This document shows, in pieces, positions 34,912 to 43,912 of a stretch of 64,000 nt of DNA (positions are counted from its first letter, which is position 1; every line of letters starts with the position of its first letter). This stretch comes from Gracilimonas halophila. GTDB taxonomy: Bacteria > Bacteroidota > Rhodothermia > Balneolales > Balneolaceae. Under the pieces are notes generated by a model that had not been told where the DNA came from, ran no database searches, and saw nothing but the letters and a program-made list of their open reading frames with translations. The stretch covers positions 434,001-498,000 of the forward strand of contig NZ_JBHULI010000024.1 in the NCBI RefSeq assembly GCF_042684365.1. Direction: 5' to 3'. Both the position numbers and the translations under genes were made by a program.

Positions 34912-35561
34912 TCCTTAGATCACATAGAACCACAACCTATTCCAGACCTTTCTTTATGAAGGGCTATCGGTGTTCTGTGTTATTGTTATTAATTGCATTC
35001 CTTTCTTTTATGAACGGGGTGAACCTTCGTGCCCAGGAAATAGATTTTGGTGATTTCAGCAGTAAGTATGCTGTTACCCTTTCTGAGTTAAACCCTGCTC
35101 AAGATCTCGAATTTGGATTGACTATTCAGAATGAAGGGCTTAAATCTATTGATCTCCAAAACTCTAAAGTATTGATGATAGAAGGTGTAAAGTATCTAGA
35201 TGTGATTGTTGATATAACCGCAGACAATTATCTCTTTCTTGATTCCGATGTGGCCTGCAATGGCTCCAATACAAATTGTATTCCTTTTACATTACAGGCT
35301 GCTTATGCCAACCGGGGAAATAACAATACCAATCAAGCTGTGCTGATGCAGACTGCCTCTAATGTGGCAAGTGCTCAGTTTCCAATACTAGCCAGGGGAA
35401 ACCGACCTCCGGGACCGCCACCTACCCCTGTATATGAAGGGTACAATCCGGCCATATTTAATGAAACTGCTTACTTATATATCTACGGCTCTTTAAATGT
35501 TGGAAATGTAAATGCAGGAAGCTACACCGGCAATATTACTGTGACCGTAACTTATGATTAA
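34908..35561 (+). CDS. DUF4402-like fibre-subunit candidate 2
   Basis: The ATG at 34908 overlaps the previous stop (ATGA), implying coupling; an internal ATG at 34956 gives a more usual signal peptide (MKGYRCSVLLLLIAFLSFMNG) and may be the true start. The mature protein keeps the DUF4402 pattern (LEFGLTI early, SLNVGNVNAGSYTGNITVTVTYD at the end) with a Pro-rich loop (RGNRPPGPPPTPVYEGY) and a disulfide-like pair (VACNGSNTNCIP). It may be a minor or tip subunit, which is a guess from its size and position. Confidence 0.72.
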   Translation: MILRSHRTTTYSRPFFMKGYRCSVLLLLIAFLSFMNGVNLRAQEIDFGDFSSKYAVTLSELNPAQDLEFGLTIQNEGLKSIDLQNSKVLMIEGVKYLDVIVDITADNYLFLDSDVACNGSNTNCIPFTLQAAYANRGNNNTNQAVLMQTASNVASAQFPILARGNRPPGPPPTPVYEGYNPAIFNETAYLYIYGSLNVGNVNAGSYTGNITVTVTYD

Positions 35562-36081
35562 TGCTATCCGGTATATCGGTTTTTTCTTCCTCTTAGGGAG
35601 TATCACCTCTCCCCTTAATGCTCAGTTCATCAACCTTCAACTTAAGGTTGAACCGGAACTCAGTGCCACCGTTGAACAAAATTTAGATTTTGGAACCCAG
35701 GTTACAAATTCCGGGCGAACAACAGTACAGCTCGGAGATGTTAATATGGGTGTTTTTAGTATCAGAGCTTTTCATACTCAAAACCTATATATATCGCTAC
35801 AATATCCAGATCAGTTGACCAATGAAGATCCGGGAATAGAGAATCAGATCCCTCTTGAACTTGATATGGCCTACAACAATCAAGATACAAACGATGCTAC
35901 AAACGCAAACCTCTTAGATGCCAACAGAGGGCTTGTATCCATCCACGAAAGAACCCAGGCAGAATTTGATCAGGAGATCTGGAAAGAAATGTATATCTAT
36001 GTTTTTGGTGCTATTGACGTTGGTAACATCCCAAATGGGGTCTATACTGCTGATATCATTCTTACTATTGACTACGATTGA
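35554..36081 (+). CDS. DUF4402-like fibre-subunit candidate 3
   Basis: The 175-residue protein has a signal peptide (IGFFFLLGSITSPLNA) and a mature body with ATVEQNLDFGTQVTNSG and a C-terminal YIYVFGAIDVGNIPNGVYTADIILTIDYD, almost the same end as candidate 2. Its start lies inside the last codons of candidate 2 (8-nt overlap), so the three subunit genes form one coupled unit. No cysteine pair is evident. Confidence 0.75.
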   Translation: MINAIRYIGFFFLLGSITSPLNAQFINLQLKVEPELSATVEQNLDFGTQVTNSGRTTVQLGDVNMGVFSIRAFHTQNLYISLQYPDQLTNEDPGIENQIPLELDMAYNNQDTNDATNANLLDANRGLVSIHERTQAEFDQEIWKEMYIYVFGAIDVGNIPNGVYTADIILTIDYD

Positions 36082-36386
36082 CGAACGGTTCCGAACTCCT
36101 CTTTTAAAGCCCTTCTTCAAAGAACAACCGATAAAACCTTCCTCTTTTAACAATCGGGAAATCCAACATCTTCTAATTTTGGCTGTAGCATTAAAGAACT
36201 CTAAACTTAAATCACGATTTCATTAAGTATCTTTTAAGTAATAAATCATCATCTACAACCAAGTAAATAAGATTTCAGTAATAAGGTTAGGACGTTTTAA
36301 TTAAGAGTATCTAATTGGACAGCAAACTAATCTTCTCTAATTTTCTCGTAGAAATTAAACAACCGAAAAAAATAAATCTCACGATT
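36082..36386. other. 305-nt gap with leader of the major subunit gene
   Basis: I see no gene in this gap. The first half has no clear structure. The second half is an A/T-rich leader for the next gene and holds a promoter candidate at 36315-36345. Confidence 0.6.
36315..36345 (+). promoter_or_regulatory. Promoter candidate for the major subunit gene
   Basis: TTGG at 36315-36318 and TAATTTTC at 36338-36345 are separated by 19 nt. This is close to the Bacteroidota pattern TTTG-N19-TAnnTTTG, with one mismatch in the -7 box. It would give a leader of roughly 35 nt that is A-rich just before the ATG at 36387, typical of well-expressed genes in this phylum. Confidence 0.4.
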
Positions 36387-36917
36387 ATGAAAACTCTTAA
36401 AACCCTTTTATCCGTATTTGCAATAGCCGCTGTTTTTTCAACCGGCGCTATGGCTCAGGAAACTGCAGAAGTTCCCGTAACAGCTAATGTAGAAGCTGCT
36501 CTAAGCTTAACACCTACTGCTATTGCGTTAGGTACAATTCAGCAAGCAACCTCTACCATTGATGCAAACACTAACGATACAGCAACTGAAACTAACCTTG
36601 GAGCTGGCGCTTCAGCTGGTTCTCTGCAAATAGTAGGATCAGCAGGTGTTGATGTGTCTGTATCATGGACCAATGCAACACTAGATAATGCAGATAATAC
36701 AGATCCAATTACATTCACACCTTCCGTTTATAATGGAAGTTCATCTGTTTCTTCAGGTGGTACCGTAACATTACCTGGTCCTGATCTCAGTGGTACCGTA
36801 ACATTAAATGGTGATATCACCCTTGATGTTGGTGGTACACTTGCTTCACCAAGTGGAACCGGTTCTTATTCTACTGCTAACGGATCAGCAATTACATTTA
36901 CTGTTCAGTACAATTAA
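36387..36917 (+). CDS. DUF4402-like major fibre-subunit candidate
   Basis: The ATG at 36387 gives a classic signal peptide (MKTLKTLLSVFAIAAVFSTGAMA, cleavage before QETAEV). The mature part is about 154 residues, rich in Thr, Ala, Ser and Gly, with no Cys. It has the DUF4402 order: VPVTANVEAALSLTPTAIALGTI near the start, a central SLQIVGSAGVDVSVSW, and a final NGSAITFTVQYN. It has its own promoter and a strong terminator, whereas the other three subunit genes are packed in an overlapping operon. I therefore infer it is the abundant subunit, with the others as minor ones. Confidence 0.78.
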   Translation: MKTLKTLLSVFAIAAVFSTGAMAQETAEVPVTANVEAALSLTPTAIALGTIQQATSTIDANTNDTATETNLGAGASAGSLQIVGSAGVDVSVSWTNATLDNADNTDPITFTPSVYNGSSSVSSGGTVTLPGPDLSGTVTLNGDITLDVGGTLASPSGTGSYSTANGSAITFTVQYN

Positions 36918-36937
36918 TTGGATAATTAAAGTTTGTC

Positions 36938-36973
36938 AAAGCCATGAAGCTAATCTTTCATGGCTTTTTTTTT
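36938..36973 (+). terminator. Strong terminator after the major subunit gene
   Basis: An 11-bp stem (AAAGCCATGAA at 36938-36948, TTCATGGCTTT at 36957-36967) with an 8-nt loop runs into an uninterrupted T tract to 36973. It lies about 20 nt after the stop of the subunit gene and before the chaperone gene. It should keep usher/chaperone expression below that of the subunit unless there is read-through. Confidence 0.88.
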
Positions 36974-37070
36974 ATCCAACCATCAAATGAACAGGTTCAA
37001 TAATAAATCATAACAGTTTGAAACTTTTTAGTTAAGTTTTAAAAACTTTATGATTTAATGTTTAAACAAT

Positions 37071-37907
37071 ATGAAACGATCTCTTAATTCCATATTTCTA
37101 TTCCTAAGCCTACTTACTTGTTCAGTGCATGCACAGGTTACCATAGCTCCCACTAACTTGTTTTTAGATAATCAAACAAGATTCGGCACTTACATGGTGA
37201 TTAATGGATCCAATACTCCTCAGGAAATTTCTATAGAGTTCTTTTTTGGGTATTCTGAAACAGATATAAACGGGGAGCGAATAAATATTACAGATAACCA
37301 AGAAATTGAAGCTTCTCACTCTGTTGCTGAAAGTATCCGCGCATTCCCTCAAAATTTCATTCTTCAGCCAGGTCAAAGGCAAATCGTTAGGTTACGAATA
37401 AATGCCCCAAATAATTCACAGGATGGGACTTTTTGGTCAAGGATTAAAACCACTTCCACCCCGGAAAGTCCGCCGGTAGAAATTGGATCTGATGATAATG
37501 TTACTGCCCGCGTAGGAATTAACATCGAACAGATCACAGGATTGTTTTATAAGAGTGGTGAAGTAACTACCGGTATCGAAGTTGAGGGTATAAAAACTTC
37601 TTTTCCGGATGGAAATGAAGATCAATTGGTAGTACTTACTGATTACCAAAGAACCGGCAATTCTCCTTTTTTGGGCTCCATAACTACTACCCTGCAAAAT
37701 CAAAATGGAGAAATTTTAGCTCAAGGTTTTCGTTCTACAACTTTATTTTTTGACGGAACACAAAAGGAAGAATTAGATATTTCAGGACTTAGTCCCGGTA
37801 AATACACCGTTCAGGTTCATTTTGAAACCCGCCGAAGCGATATATCTTCCACTGACTTAGTCCAGATGGAACCCGTAACAGCAACTACCACAGTAACTAT
37901 TCCATAG
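37071..37907 (+). CDS. PapD-like periplasmic chaperone
   Basis: The 278-residue protein has a signal peptide (residues 1-22) and a first Ig-like domain starting VTIAPTNLFLDNQTRFGTYMVINGSNTPQEISIEFFFGY. The segment NFILQPGQRQIVRLRINAPNNSQDGTFWSRI has the chaperone hallmarks: the F1-G1-strand-like PGQxQxVRL with its Arg, and an acidic turn before a Trp. A second Ig-like domain (about residues 145-275) ends GKYTVQVHF. It would fold subunits and deliver them to the usher encoded by the next gene, which begins immediately at its stop codon. Family membership is by fold pattern; sequence is divergent from enterobacterial PapD. Confidence 0.75.
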   Translation: MKRSLNSIFLFLSLLTCSVHAQVTIAPTNLFLDNQTRFGTYMVINGSNTPQEISIEFFFGYSETDINGERINITDNQEIEASHSVAESIRAFPQNFILQPGQRQIVRLRINAPNNSQDGTFWSRIKTTSTPESPPVEIGSDDNVTARVGINIEQITGLFYKSGEVTTGIEVEGIKTSFPDGNEDQLVVLTDYQRTGNSPFLGSITTTLQNQNGEILAQGFRSTTLFFDGTQKEELDISGLSPGKYTVQVHFETRRSDISSTDLVQMEPVTATTTVTIP

Positions 37908-40900
37908 GTGAACAAAGGTTGTCTGCAAGTAATATCACTTTTATTCCTGTTTATATTTTGTGCTGGAAGTTTTCAAACCTCTCTTCTTGCTCAAGATAAT
38001 ACCGGAGATGAATTCGAGGTTTATCTCGATTTTCGCCATCGTGGTGTAGTTAATTCCGTCGTCATTTCTTACTACAAAGACGATGAATTTTACCTTCCTG
38101 TTTCTGAGCTTTTCTCTCTCTTTAATATTGAGCATACCGTTAATGGCTTAGTTGTTGAAGGCCGGTTTGGGGTTGCCCAAACTCCCTACCGTTTGGATCT
38201 GCAAGGTAATCGCATACGTTTTGGGGATAGAACCATTGATATTAATGTCGATGATTACCTGATCAAGGAACTCGATTTCTACCTTCGTGCCGACCTATTC
38301 TACGAAGCTTTTGAATTGGACTTCACCATAGACTTCAACAACCTGACCTTAAACCTGGAAACAGATCAGGAACTCCCTGCTATTGAACAAGCCATTCGAA
38401 GACAGCGCCGTCAAGTAGCTGATCGAAACAGGCTGATGCAAGAGGAATATGATGTGCGATATGGCAGAGAGCGACCTTTCTTAGATGGCGGCTTTGTGGA
38501 TTATAATCTGTCTTCTAATTTAAATTCCAGTCAAAATGTATATAACTATAACAGCAATTTAGGAATTCAGTTATATGGCGGAGATCTGCAAGGCTCCCTT
38601 TTTGGCAGTTACTCTGATAATTTCAGCAGTTTTGCTACGGATAACCTTCGCTGGCGATATATGTATCGGGATCAAAATTGGTTAACTAAATTAACGATCG
38701 GGCAAACTACGACCGATGGCTTTGCACGTAACGCTTATACCGGTATCAGACTAAGTAATGAGCCTATTGAACCCCGAAGACTATTTGATGAATTCGAAGT
38801 GCAGGGCAACACCATACCTCAATCGGAAGTGGAGCTTTTTCTTAATAATGCTCTTATTGATTTTCAGCAAGCTGACGAATTAGGTAATTATCGATTCCTA
38901 ACCCCTATTACATATGGGTCTTCACAACTTGATCTTAGGATCTATGGTCCAACAGGACAGATCATCGAACGTTCAAGCAGAATACAAGTCCCATTTACTT
39001 TTCAACCTGAAGGTGTTTTCAACTATACCATAAATGCAGGTCGTTTAGACAACCCTCTTTTTGGAAGTACTGAACAAAACCTGACAGCTCAGGGTACCGG
39101 AGCATATGGAATAACGAATTGGCTGACAGCTAAGGCCGGTGTGGAATACTATGATGATATTCATAATGAATTACCTACTTTTACCGGTTCCCTGTCTTCA
39201 AGGATCATGAGTAACTACATTCTTACTTTAGAAGCTGCTTCAGATGCTTATTATCGAGGCGTATTGAATGCTATATACCCCAATTCCGCAAATATTAATG
39301 TAGATTATACCGATTTTACCAGCAGAATCGGTATATATAATCCATCTAATGATGACAAACGATTAGTCGCCAGTATATTTTATCCATTTAAGTTTGGGAG
39401 CTTACCTTTTAATCTCCGGGCTTCTACTTTCTCCAGAATTCGGCCAACCAATTCAACTACTACCTTCCGGGTCGATGCTAACTCACGCCTTGGTAAATTA
39501 AATGTCAGATTAGGTTACAGTGATCGGTTTTTAGATGAAATTGATCTTTTAAACCCCAGCTCCTCAGCTTACTTCGAAGGCTCTGCTACTTATAATATTT
39601 CTCGTAATCGTAATGTCCCAGCCTATTTGCGTGGCGTATTTTTGCGAACCTCCCTGCGTTATCAGCCTGATATTGATGAGATCGAATCTGTAGAGTTTTT
39701 GGTATCTCGGAATGTGCTCAACAAAGGCCGTCTTCAGTTTTCCTATGGCCGAAATTTTTTCCGGGAGTTCAACTCTATTCGCTTTAGCCTTATAATAGAT
39801 TTTGACAAGTTCCGCACCAGCTCAACTTTTAACCAAATTCAGGGCAATGGCAATTTCACCCAGAATATCCGCGGATCTGTAGGTTACGATACAAATTATA
39901 ATAATTTCCTTTTTACAAGCCGTGATCAGGTTGGAAGATCTGGAACCGCAATTCGACTTTTTGTCGACAATAATGCGGATGGGGCCTATGATGACGGTGA
40001 TGAAGCAATTACAGAAAATGCAGTGCGTGTACAGCGTTCAGGAGCTCAGGCAATTCAAAAAAATGGAGTTCTTTACTACACTCAAATGAACTCTTATTAC
40101 CATTACAACATGGAAATGAATAAATCGGCTATCAGAAACCCGATGCTTGTTCCTGAGTTCGAAAATTTTGGACTGATAACCGATCCCAACCGTTTCAAAA
40201 AAGTCGAGATTCCATTTTATATGTCAGGGGTAGTTGAAGGCTTGGTTCAACGGCTTTATGCAGAAGATAGAAGGTCAGGAATTGGAGGCTTAAAACTTTC
40301 TCTGGAAGGTAAAAACAATAATTTTAGTGAAGAGTTAAGAACGTTTTCTGATGGTGGTTTCTATTCTTACGAAGTTCCACCGGGTGAATATCTTCTGTCT
40401 GTTGATCAGGGGAACCTGGATCAATTGAAAGTAAAGTCTGTTCCTGAAGAAATAGAATTTGAAGTAGAGGCACTTCCTGAGGGTGATTTTGTGGAGGGGA
40501 TCTCTTTCTTGTTAGTTCCTAATGATTATGAAGAACCTGAGGAAATTACCTCAAATAATATTGGTATCAACCAAACAGCAAATACCGGTGGAGGGCTTTC
40601 AATAGACTATAACATCCAGGTAGATAGTCTTCAGATCAATACCTGTCGCTATGGCATTCAGCTGGGAGCCTATTCTACAGATGCCGCAGCTAAAAGAATC
40701 GTAAAAAGCTATAGCAGTCAGGCAGATTCTTATGTTGTATATAACGTACCCAGAAGGCTCTATGCCGTACGGACTGGACTTTATCAGGTACTGAGTCAGG
40801 CTTCTAATGCTACGCTTAATATCAACGAAAACTATCCGGATGCAGCAGTACTGAATCAATGTTATGGAACCATTGCCTCTAATTATTCGCCCGGCAAAAT

Positions 40901-41420
40901 GCGTTATGATCTTCAGTTTGGAGCTTTTACAAATCCAAACAGAGCCGAGACTTATTTAAACCAGCTTAAAGATCGATATAAGCTGAATGTTCATCAGGTT
41001 AGGGATGAAAATTCGAAGCTGTATAAGATCAAACTCGGTCCTTTCGATACTGAGAATGATGCAAAGCAAAAGCTCATTGATATTCTTCAAACCACCAACA
41101 TTCCGGATCTATTCATTTCTGAAGAAGAACTTCCAGCCTCAATGATCAATGTTGACTTTGAGTTTATCCTTCAGCTTGGTGAATTTGAGACCACAAGACA
41201 AGCAATGCTGTATGCCATAAGAATTGAAGAAGAATTTGGTTTCAGGTCTAAGATTCTGGTAGATGAGCAGGAGAATATAATCCTCGTTGCAGAATCAATG
41301 TTCACAAACTGGGATCGGGTAAATCAACTCAAAGATGAGATAGAAGAAAATTCATCCTTTAAAGTCCCTGTTGTTCATTTGTTGGAAAGCAGGATCGGAA
41401 ATGAACTTAACTATGACTAA
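37908..41420 (+). CDS. Outer-membrane usher-like protein with C-terminal SPOR repeats
   Basis: The GTG start abuts the chaperone stop. Residues 1-28 are a signal peptide. An N-terminal domain (EFEVYLDFRHRGVV...FYLPVSELFSLFNIEH...) matches the usher periplasmic region. The barrel (about 165-680) has many Tyr/Phe-Asn strands. A plug-like insert at 301-385 (IPQSEVELFLNNALIDFQQADELGNYRFLTPITYGSSQLDLRIYGPTGQ) follows the usher plug/strand order, ending NYTINAGRL. A carboxypeptidase-regulatory-like Ig domain covers about 765-865. The C-terminus (913-980, 999-1072, 1085-1162) has three SPOR-like repeats (GIQLGAYS, DLQFGAF...KIKLGPF, FILQLGEF), a peptidoglycan-binding fold not known to me in ushers. 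I infer an anchored fibre-assembly pore. Confidence 0.78.
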   Translation: MNKGCLQVISLLFLFIFCAGSFQTSLLAQDNTGDEFEVYLDFRHRGVVNSVVISYYKDDEFYLPVSELFSLFNIEHTVNGLVVEGRFGVAQTPYRLDLQGNRIRFGDRTIDINVDDYLIKELDFYLRADLFYEAFELDFTIDFNNLTLNLETDQELPAIEQAIRRQRRQVADRNRLMQEEYDVRYGRERPFLDGGFVDYNLSSNLNSSQNVYNYNSNLGIQLYGGDLQGSLFGSYSDNFSSFATDNLRWRYMYRDQNWLTKLTIGQTTTDGFARNAYTGIRLSNEPIEPRRLFDEFEVQGNTIPQSEVELFLNNALIDFQQADELGNYRFLTPITYGSSQLDLRIYGPTGQIIERSSRIQVPFTFQPEGVFNYTINAGRLDNPLFGSTEQNLTAQGTGAYGITNWLTAKAGVEYYDDIHNELPTFTGSLSSRIMSNYILTLEAASDAYYRGVLNAIYPNSANINVDYTDFTSRIGIYNPSNDDKRLVASIFYPFKFGSLPFNLRASTFSRIRPTNSTTTFRVDANSRLGKLNVRLGYSDRFLDEIDLLNPSSSAYFEGSATYNISRNRNVPAYLRGVFLRTSLRYQPDIDEIESVEFLVSRNVLNKGRLQFSYGRNFFREFNSIRFSLIIDFDKFRTSSTFNQIQGNGNFTQNIRGSVGYDTNYNNFLFTSRDQVGRSGTAIRLFVDNNADGAYDDGDEAITENAVRVQRSGAQAIQKNGVLYYTQMNSYYHYNMEMNKSAIRNPMLVPEFENFGLITDPNRFKKVEIPFYMSGVVEGLVQRLYAEDRRSGIGGLKLSLEGKNNNFSEELRTFSDGGFYSYEVPPGEYLLSVDQGNLDQLKVKSVPEEIEFEVEALPEGDFVEGISFLLVPNDYEEPEEITSNNIGINQTANTGGGLSIDYNIQVDSLQINTCRYGIQLGAYSTDAAAKRIVKSYSSQADSYVVYNVPRRLYAVRTGLYQVLSQASNATLNINENYPDAAVLNQCYGTIASNYSPGKMRYDLQFGAFTNPNRAETYLNQLKDRYKLNVHQVRDENSKLYKIKLGPFDTENDAKQKLIDILQTTNIPDLFISEEELPASMINVDFEFILQLGEFETTRQAMLYAIRIEEEFGFRSKILVDEQENIILVAESMFTNWDRVNQLKDEIEENSSFKVPVVHLLESRIGNELNYD

Positions 41421-42925
41421 ATAACCTGTTTACGCATTCGTGCAACAGGCTCATTCAGCTGTTCCCGGTACTTGCTTACGGTTCTTCGCGCCACTTTAAA
41501 ACCCTTTTCATTTAACCGATCTGTTAGCTCCTGATCGCTAAGCGGTTTCCTTTTATTCTCATTGTCGATCATGTCTTGAAGTATATTTTTAACTTCTCTG
41601 TTTGAAACCTCCTCCCCACTTTCGGTTTCAAGGCCTTCGTTGAAAAAATACTTTAACTCAAATACTCCAAAATGGGTTTGAACATACTTTCCATTCACAA
41701 CCCTTGATACTGTGGATATGTCCATACCGATACGCTCTGCCACATCTTTTAGGATCATCGGTTTTAAGCCTTCTCCATACTTGAAAAACTCTTCCTGAAG
41801 TGCCACTATCGTCTTCATAATGTTCATCAACGTATTCTGCCGCTGGCGTATAGATTCGATAAACCATTGAGCCGAATCGATCTTACTCTTCATGAACGTC
41901 CGTGTTTCCGTATCTGTATTCTTCTTTTTCTTGGCCTTGATCTCCTCCCACATTTGCTTGTATTCAGGAGATATTCGCAAAGAAGGAGAATTACGCTGAT
42001 TCAGATTGATAACATATTCACCGCGTGTAGCCTTCCCTTCATTGGCGCCCTTCCAATACACCTCAAAATCGGGCTCAATGTAGTTCTGCGTTTCCTCTAT
42101 GCCACTGGCTACAGCTCCGGGCTTGGGGTCCATATGACGTATAGTTTCAAATGCTTCCTGCAGTTCTTCACGGCTGATATTAAATTTCTGGAGTAATTTA
42201 TTAAAGTGCTTTTTCTCAAAAGCCTTCCAGCCATCACGTACAATTTTAATTGCCAGCTCCCTTCCGGGTAATTTTTTATCCGAAGCTTCAAGTTGCACAA
42301 GAATACAGTCTTGAAGATCTGTTGAAGCAATACCAATCGGTTCCAACTGCTGGATCTCTTTTCGGACTTTATCAACGGTCTCCTGGTCTACCAAGACCCC
42401 TTGATTGAAAGCAATGTTATCTACAACCGCTTCAAGTTCTCTTCTGAAATATCCGTCCTCATCCAAAGAACCAAGTATCTGATCAGCGATCAGGGCTTCT
42501 TCATCTGAAAAATCAAGCAGGTTTACCTGATCTTCAAGTTGTTCAAGAAAAGAAGCTTGATAAGGATTTGGTAACTCTTTCCATTCTTCAATATCCGGAT
42601 TGAATGACGTGCTGAAATTTTCTCCGTCATATTCAGTATTTGTTTCAAATTCATCCCACTCAACTTCGTGCTCTTCCAAACTTTCAAGAGCTTCTTCTTT
42701 CTCCTCTTTTACTTCCTCTTCTGTTTCAGATAGACTTACGGTCTCATATTCATTTGGGTCTGCTTCTTCCAAAACAGGATTTACTTCCATCTCTTCTTTT
42801 ATACGCTGTTCCAGCGCAATGGTAGGCAGTTGTAGCAGCTTGATATACTGTAACTGCTGGGGAGACAGTTTTTGCTGAAGGCTTTGCTGCTGTTTCTGAT
42901 TTAAATTTTGCTGATTACGTAGCAT
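41417..42925 (-). CDS. rpoN: RNA polymerase sigma-54 factor
   Basis: The 502-residue protein has a Gln/Leu-rich activator-binding N-terminus (LSPQQLQYIKLLQLPTIALEQRIKEEMEVNPVLEE), an acidic linker, a core-binding domain and the C-terminal RpoN box KVARRTVSKYREQL (ARRTV-YRE) that reads -24 promoter elements. Length is normal. It overlaps the DUF3109 start region by 11 nt, so the two are coupled; its 3' end overlaps the usher gene's stop on the other strand by 4 nt, with no room for a terminator. Confidence 0.95.
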   Translation of the reverse strand: MLRNQQNLNQKQQQSLQQKLSPQQLQYIKLLQLPTIALEQRIKEEMEVNPVLEEADPNEYETVSLSETEEEVKEEKEEALESLEEHEVEWDEFETNTEYDGENFSTSFNPDIEEWKELPNPYQASFLEQLEDQVNLLDFSDEEALIADQILGSLDEDGYFRRELEAVVDNIAFNQGVLVDQETVDKVRKEIQQLEPIGIASTDLQDCILVQLEASDKKLPGRELAIKIVRDGWKAFEKKHFNKLLQKFNISREELQEAFETIRHMDPKPGAVASGIEETQNYIEPDFEVYWKGANEGKATRGEYVINLNQRNSPSLRISPEYKQMWEEIKAKKKKNTDTETRTFMKSKIDSAQWFIESIRQRQNTLMNIMKTIVALQEEFFKYGEGLKPMILKDVAERIGMDISTVSRVVNGKYVQTHFGVFELKYFFNEGLETESGEEVSNREVKNILQDMIDNENKRKPLSDQELTDRLNEKGFKVARRTVSKYREQLNEPVARMRKQVI

Positions 42926-43505
42926 CCGTCTTTTTTAACCTGATCTCTTTACAGGATTCAATAAATTCTGCAAACCACTCCTCTCCATATCTGCGAACTA
43001 ACGGTTTCTCTAAGAACTCTGCAAGATGAATATTCTCCTTTTCTGCCTTTTCGCATGCAACGGAGCAAAGTTTCGGAACATACTCAAAATTGGCATAATC
43101 AAACCCGGCGATCCGTTTTAACCGAACTGGAAATAAATGGCAACTTATAGGTTTTTCCCATTTAAATCTGCCTTCAAAATAAGCTCTCTGAATAGCACAA
43201 TACGCTATTTCATTCTCATCATACTTTACAAAAATACACTCTTGTTCGTTTACTGTAGCAATTTCATAGCCTGCTTTTTCTGAACCTACGACAACACCTT
43301 CGCTCTCTGCAACCTTCACTGAATCTGTTCTAAGTTCATCCTTTAGCAGTTTGTATGCCTTATGGAGTACCGGGATCTCGTTCTTTGAAACAGGTGCTCC
43401 TGCATCGCCTACCACACAACAAGCCCCTTTGCATCTTGGAAGATCACATGCAAACTTGGCTGTGGCTATATCGTCAGATAGAATTGTATTTTTAACTTTG
43501 AACAT
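42915..43505 (-). CDS. DUF3109 family protein
   Basis: A 196-residue protein with a Cys-rich N-terminus (FACDLPRCKGACCVVGDAGAPVS) and further Cys residues (ECIFVK, YCAIQRA, ISCHLFPVR, LCSVACEKA) that fit DUF3109, an uncharacterised family related to zinc/iron-binding YkgJ-type proteins. PISCHLFPVRL is the recognisable signature. It precedes rpoN and overlaps it by 11 nt. Function is unknown; a metal-binding role is suggested by the cysteine pattern. Confidence 0.82.
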   Translation of the reverse strand: MFKVKNTILSDDIATAKFACDLPRCKGACCVVGDAGAPVSKNEIPVLHKAYKLLKDELRTDSVKVAESEGVVVGSEKAGYEIATVNEQECIFVKYDENEIAYCAIQRAYFEGRFKWEKPISCHLFPVRLKRIAGFDYANFEYVPKLCSVACEKAEKENIHLAEFLEKPLVRRYGEEWFAEFIESCKEIRLKKTDAT

Positions 43506-43645
43506 GAATCAAGATAAGAATCAGTGAGACATATTTCGATGAAAGAAGGTTTATTTTTATGATTTCTGAATTCCCTTCAAAATCATTTTAAATAAAAGGG
43601 CTTATAATTTGTGATAATTTTTCATCGGCTCTATCTTCTGCCCGT

Positions 43646-43912
43646 ATGAGAAAATTAACTCCATCAGAAAGAAAAATTTTAGACCGACTGATCTATCCCG
43701 AGCCTTTTGAAGTTATTCAGGAAGAAACAGAACTGGCTTATGGCGAGATCAGAGATGACATTATAAATCTGATGAATTCCCGACTGATCGAAGTGGTGGA
43801 TCCTGAAGGCTTAAAAGCCAACAGTATCACAGCTTTTGATTCTGATAACATCAAAAGATCTACTTATCGCATCACTAAATCAGGGATAAACCACATGAAA
43901 AAAAGCGTATGA
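43646..43912 (+). CDS. Small conserved-looking protein, winged-helix-like (88 aa)
   Basis: No firm family. The protein is helical and charged at the start (LTPSERKILDRLIYPEPFEVIQEETELAYGEIRDDIINLMNSRLIEV), which reads like a helix-turn-helix/winged-helix fold, and ends YRITKSGINHMKKSV, typical of a winged-helix C-terminal wing. Its stop overlaps the start of the biotin-carrier gene by 4 nt, so the two are coupled; a role linked to that protein is possible. Confidence 0.65.
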   Translation: MRKLTPSERKILDRLIYPEPFEVIQEETELAYGEIRDDIINLMNSRLIEVVDPEGLKANSITAFDSDNIKRSTYRITKSGINHMKKSV

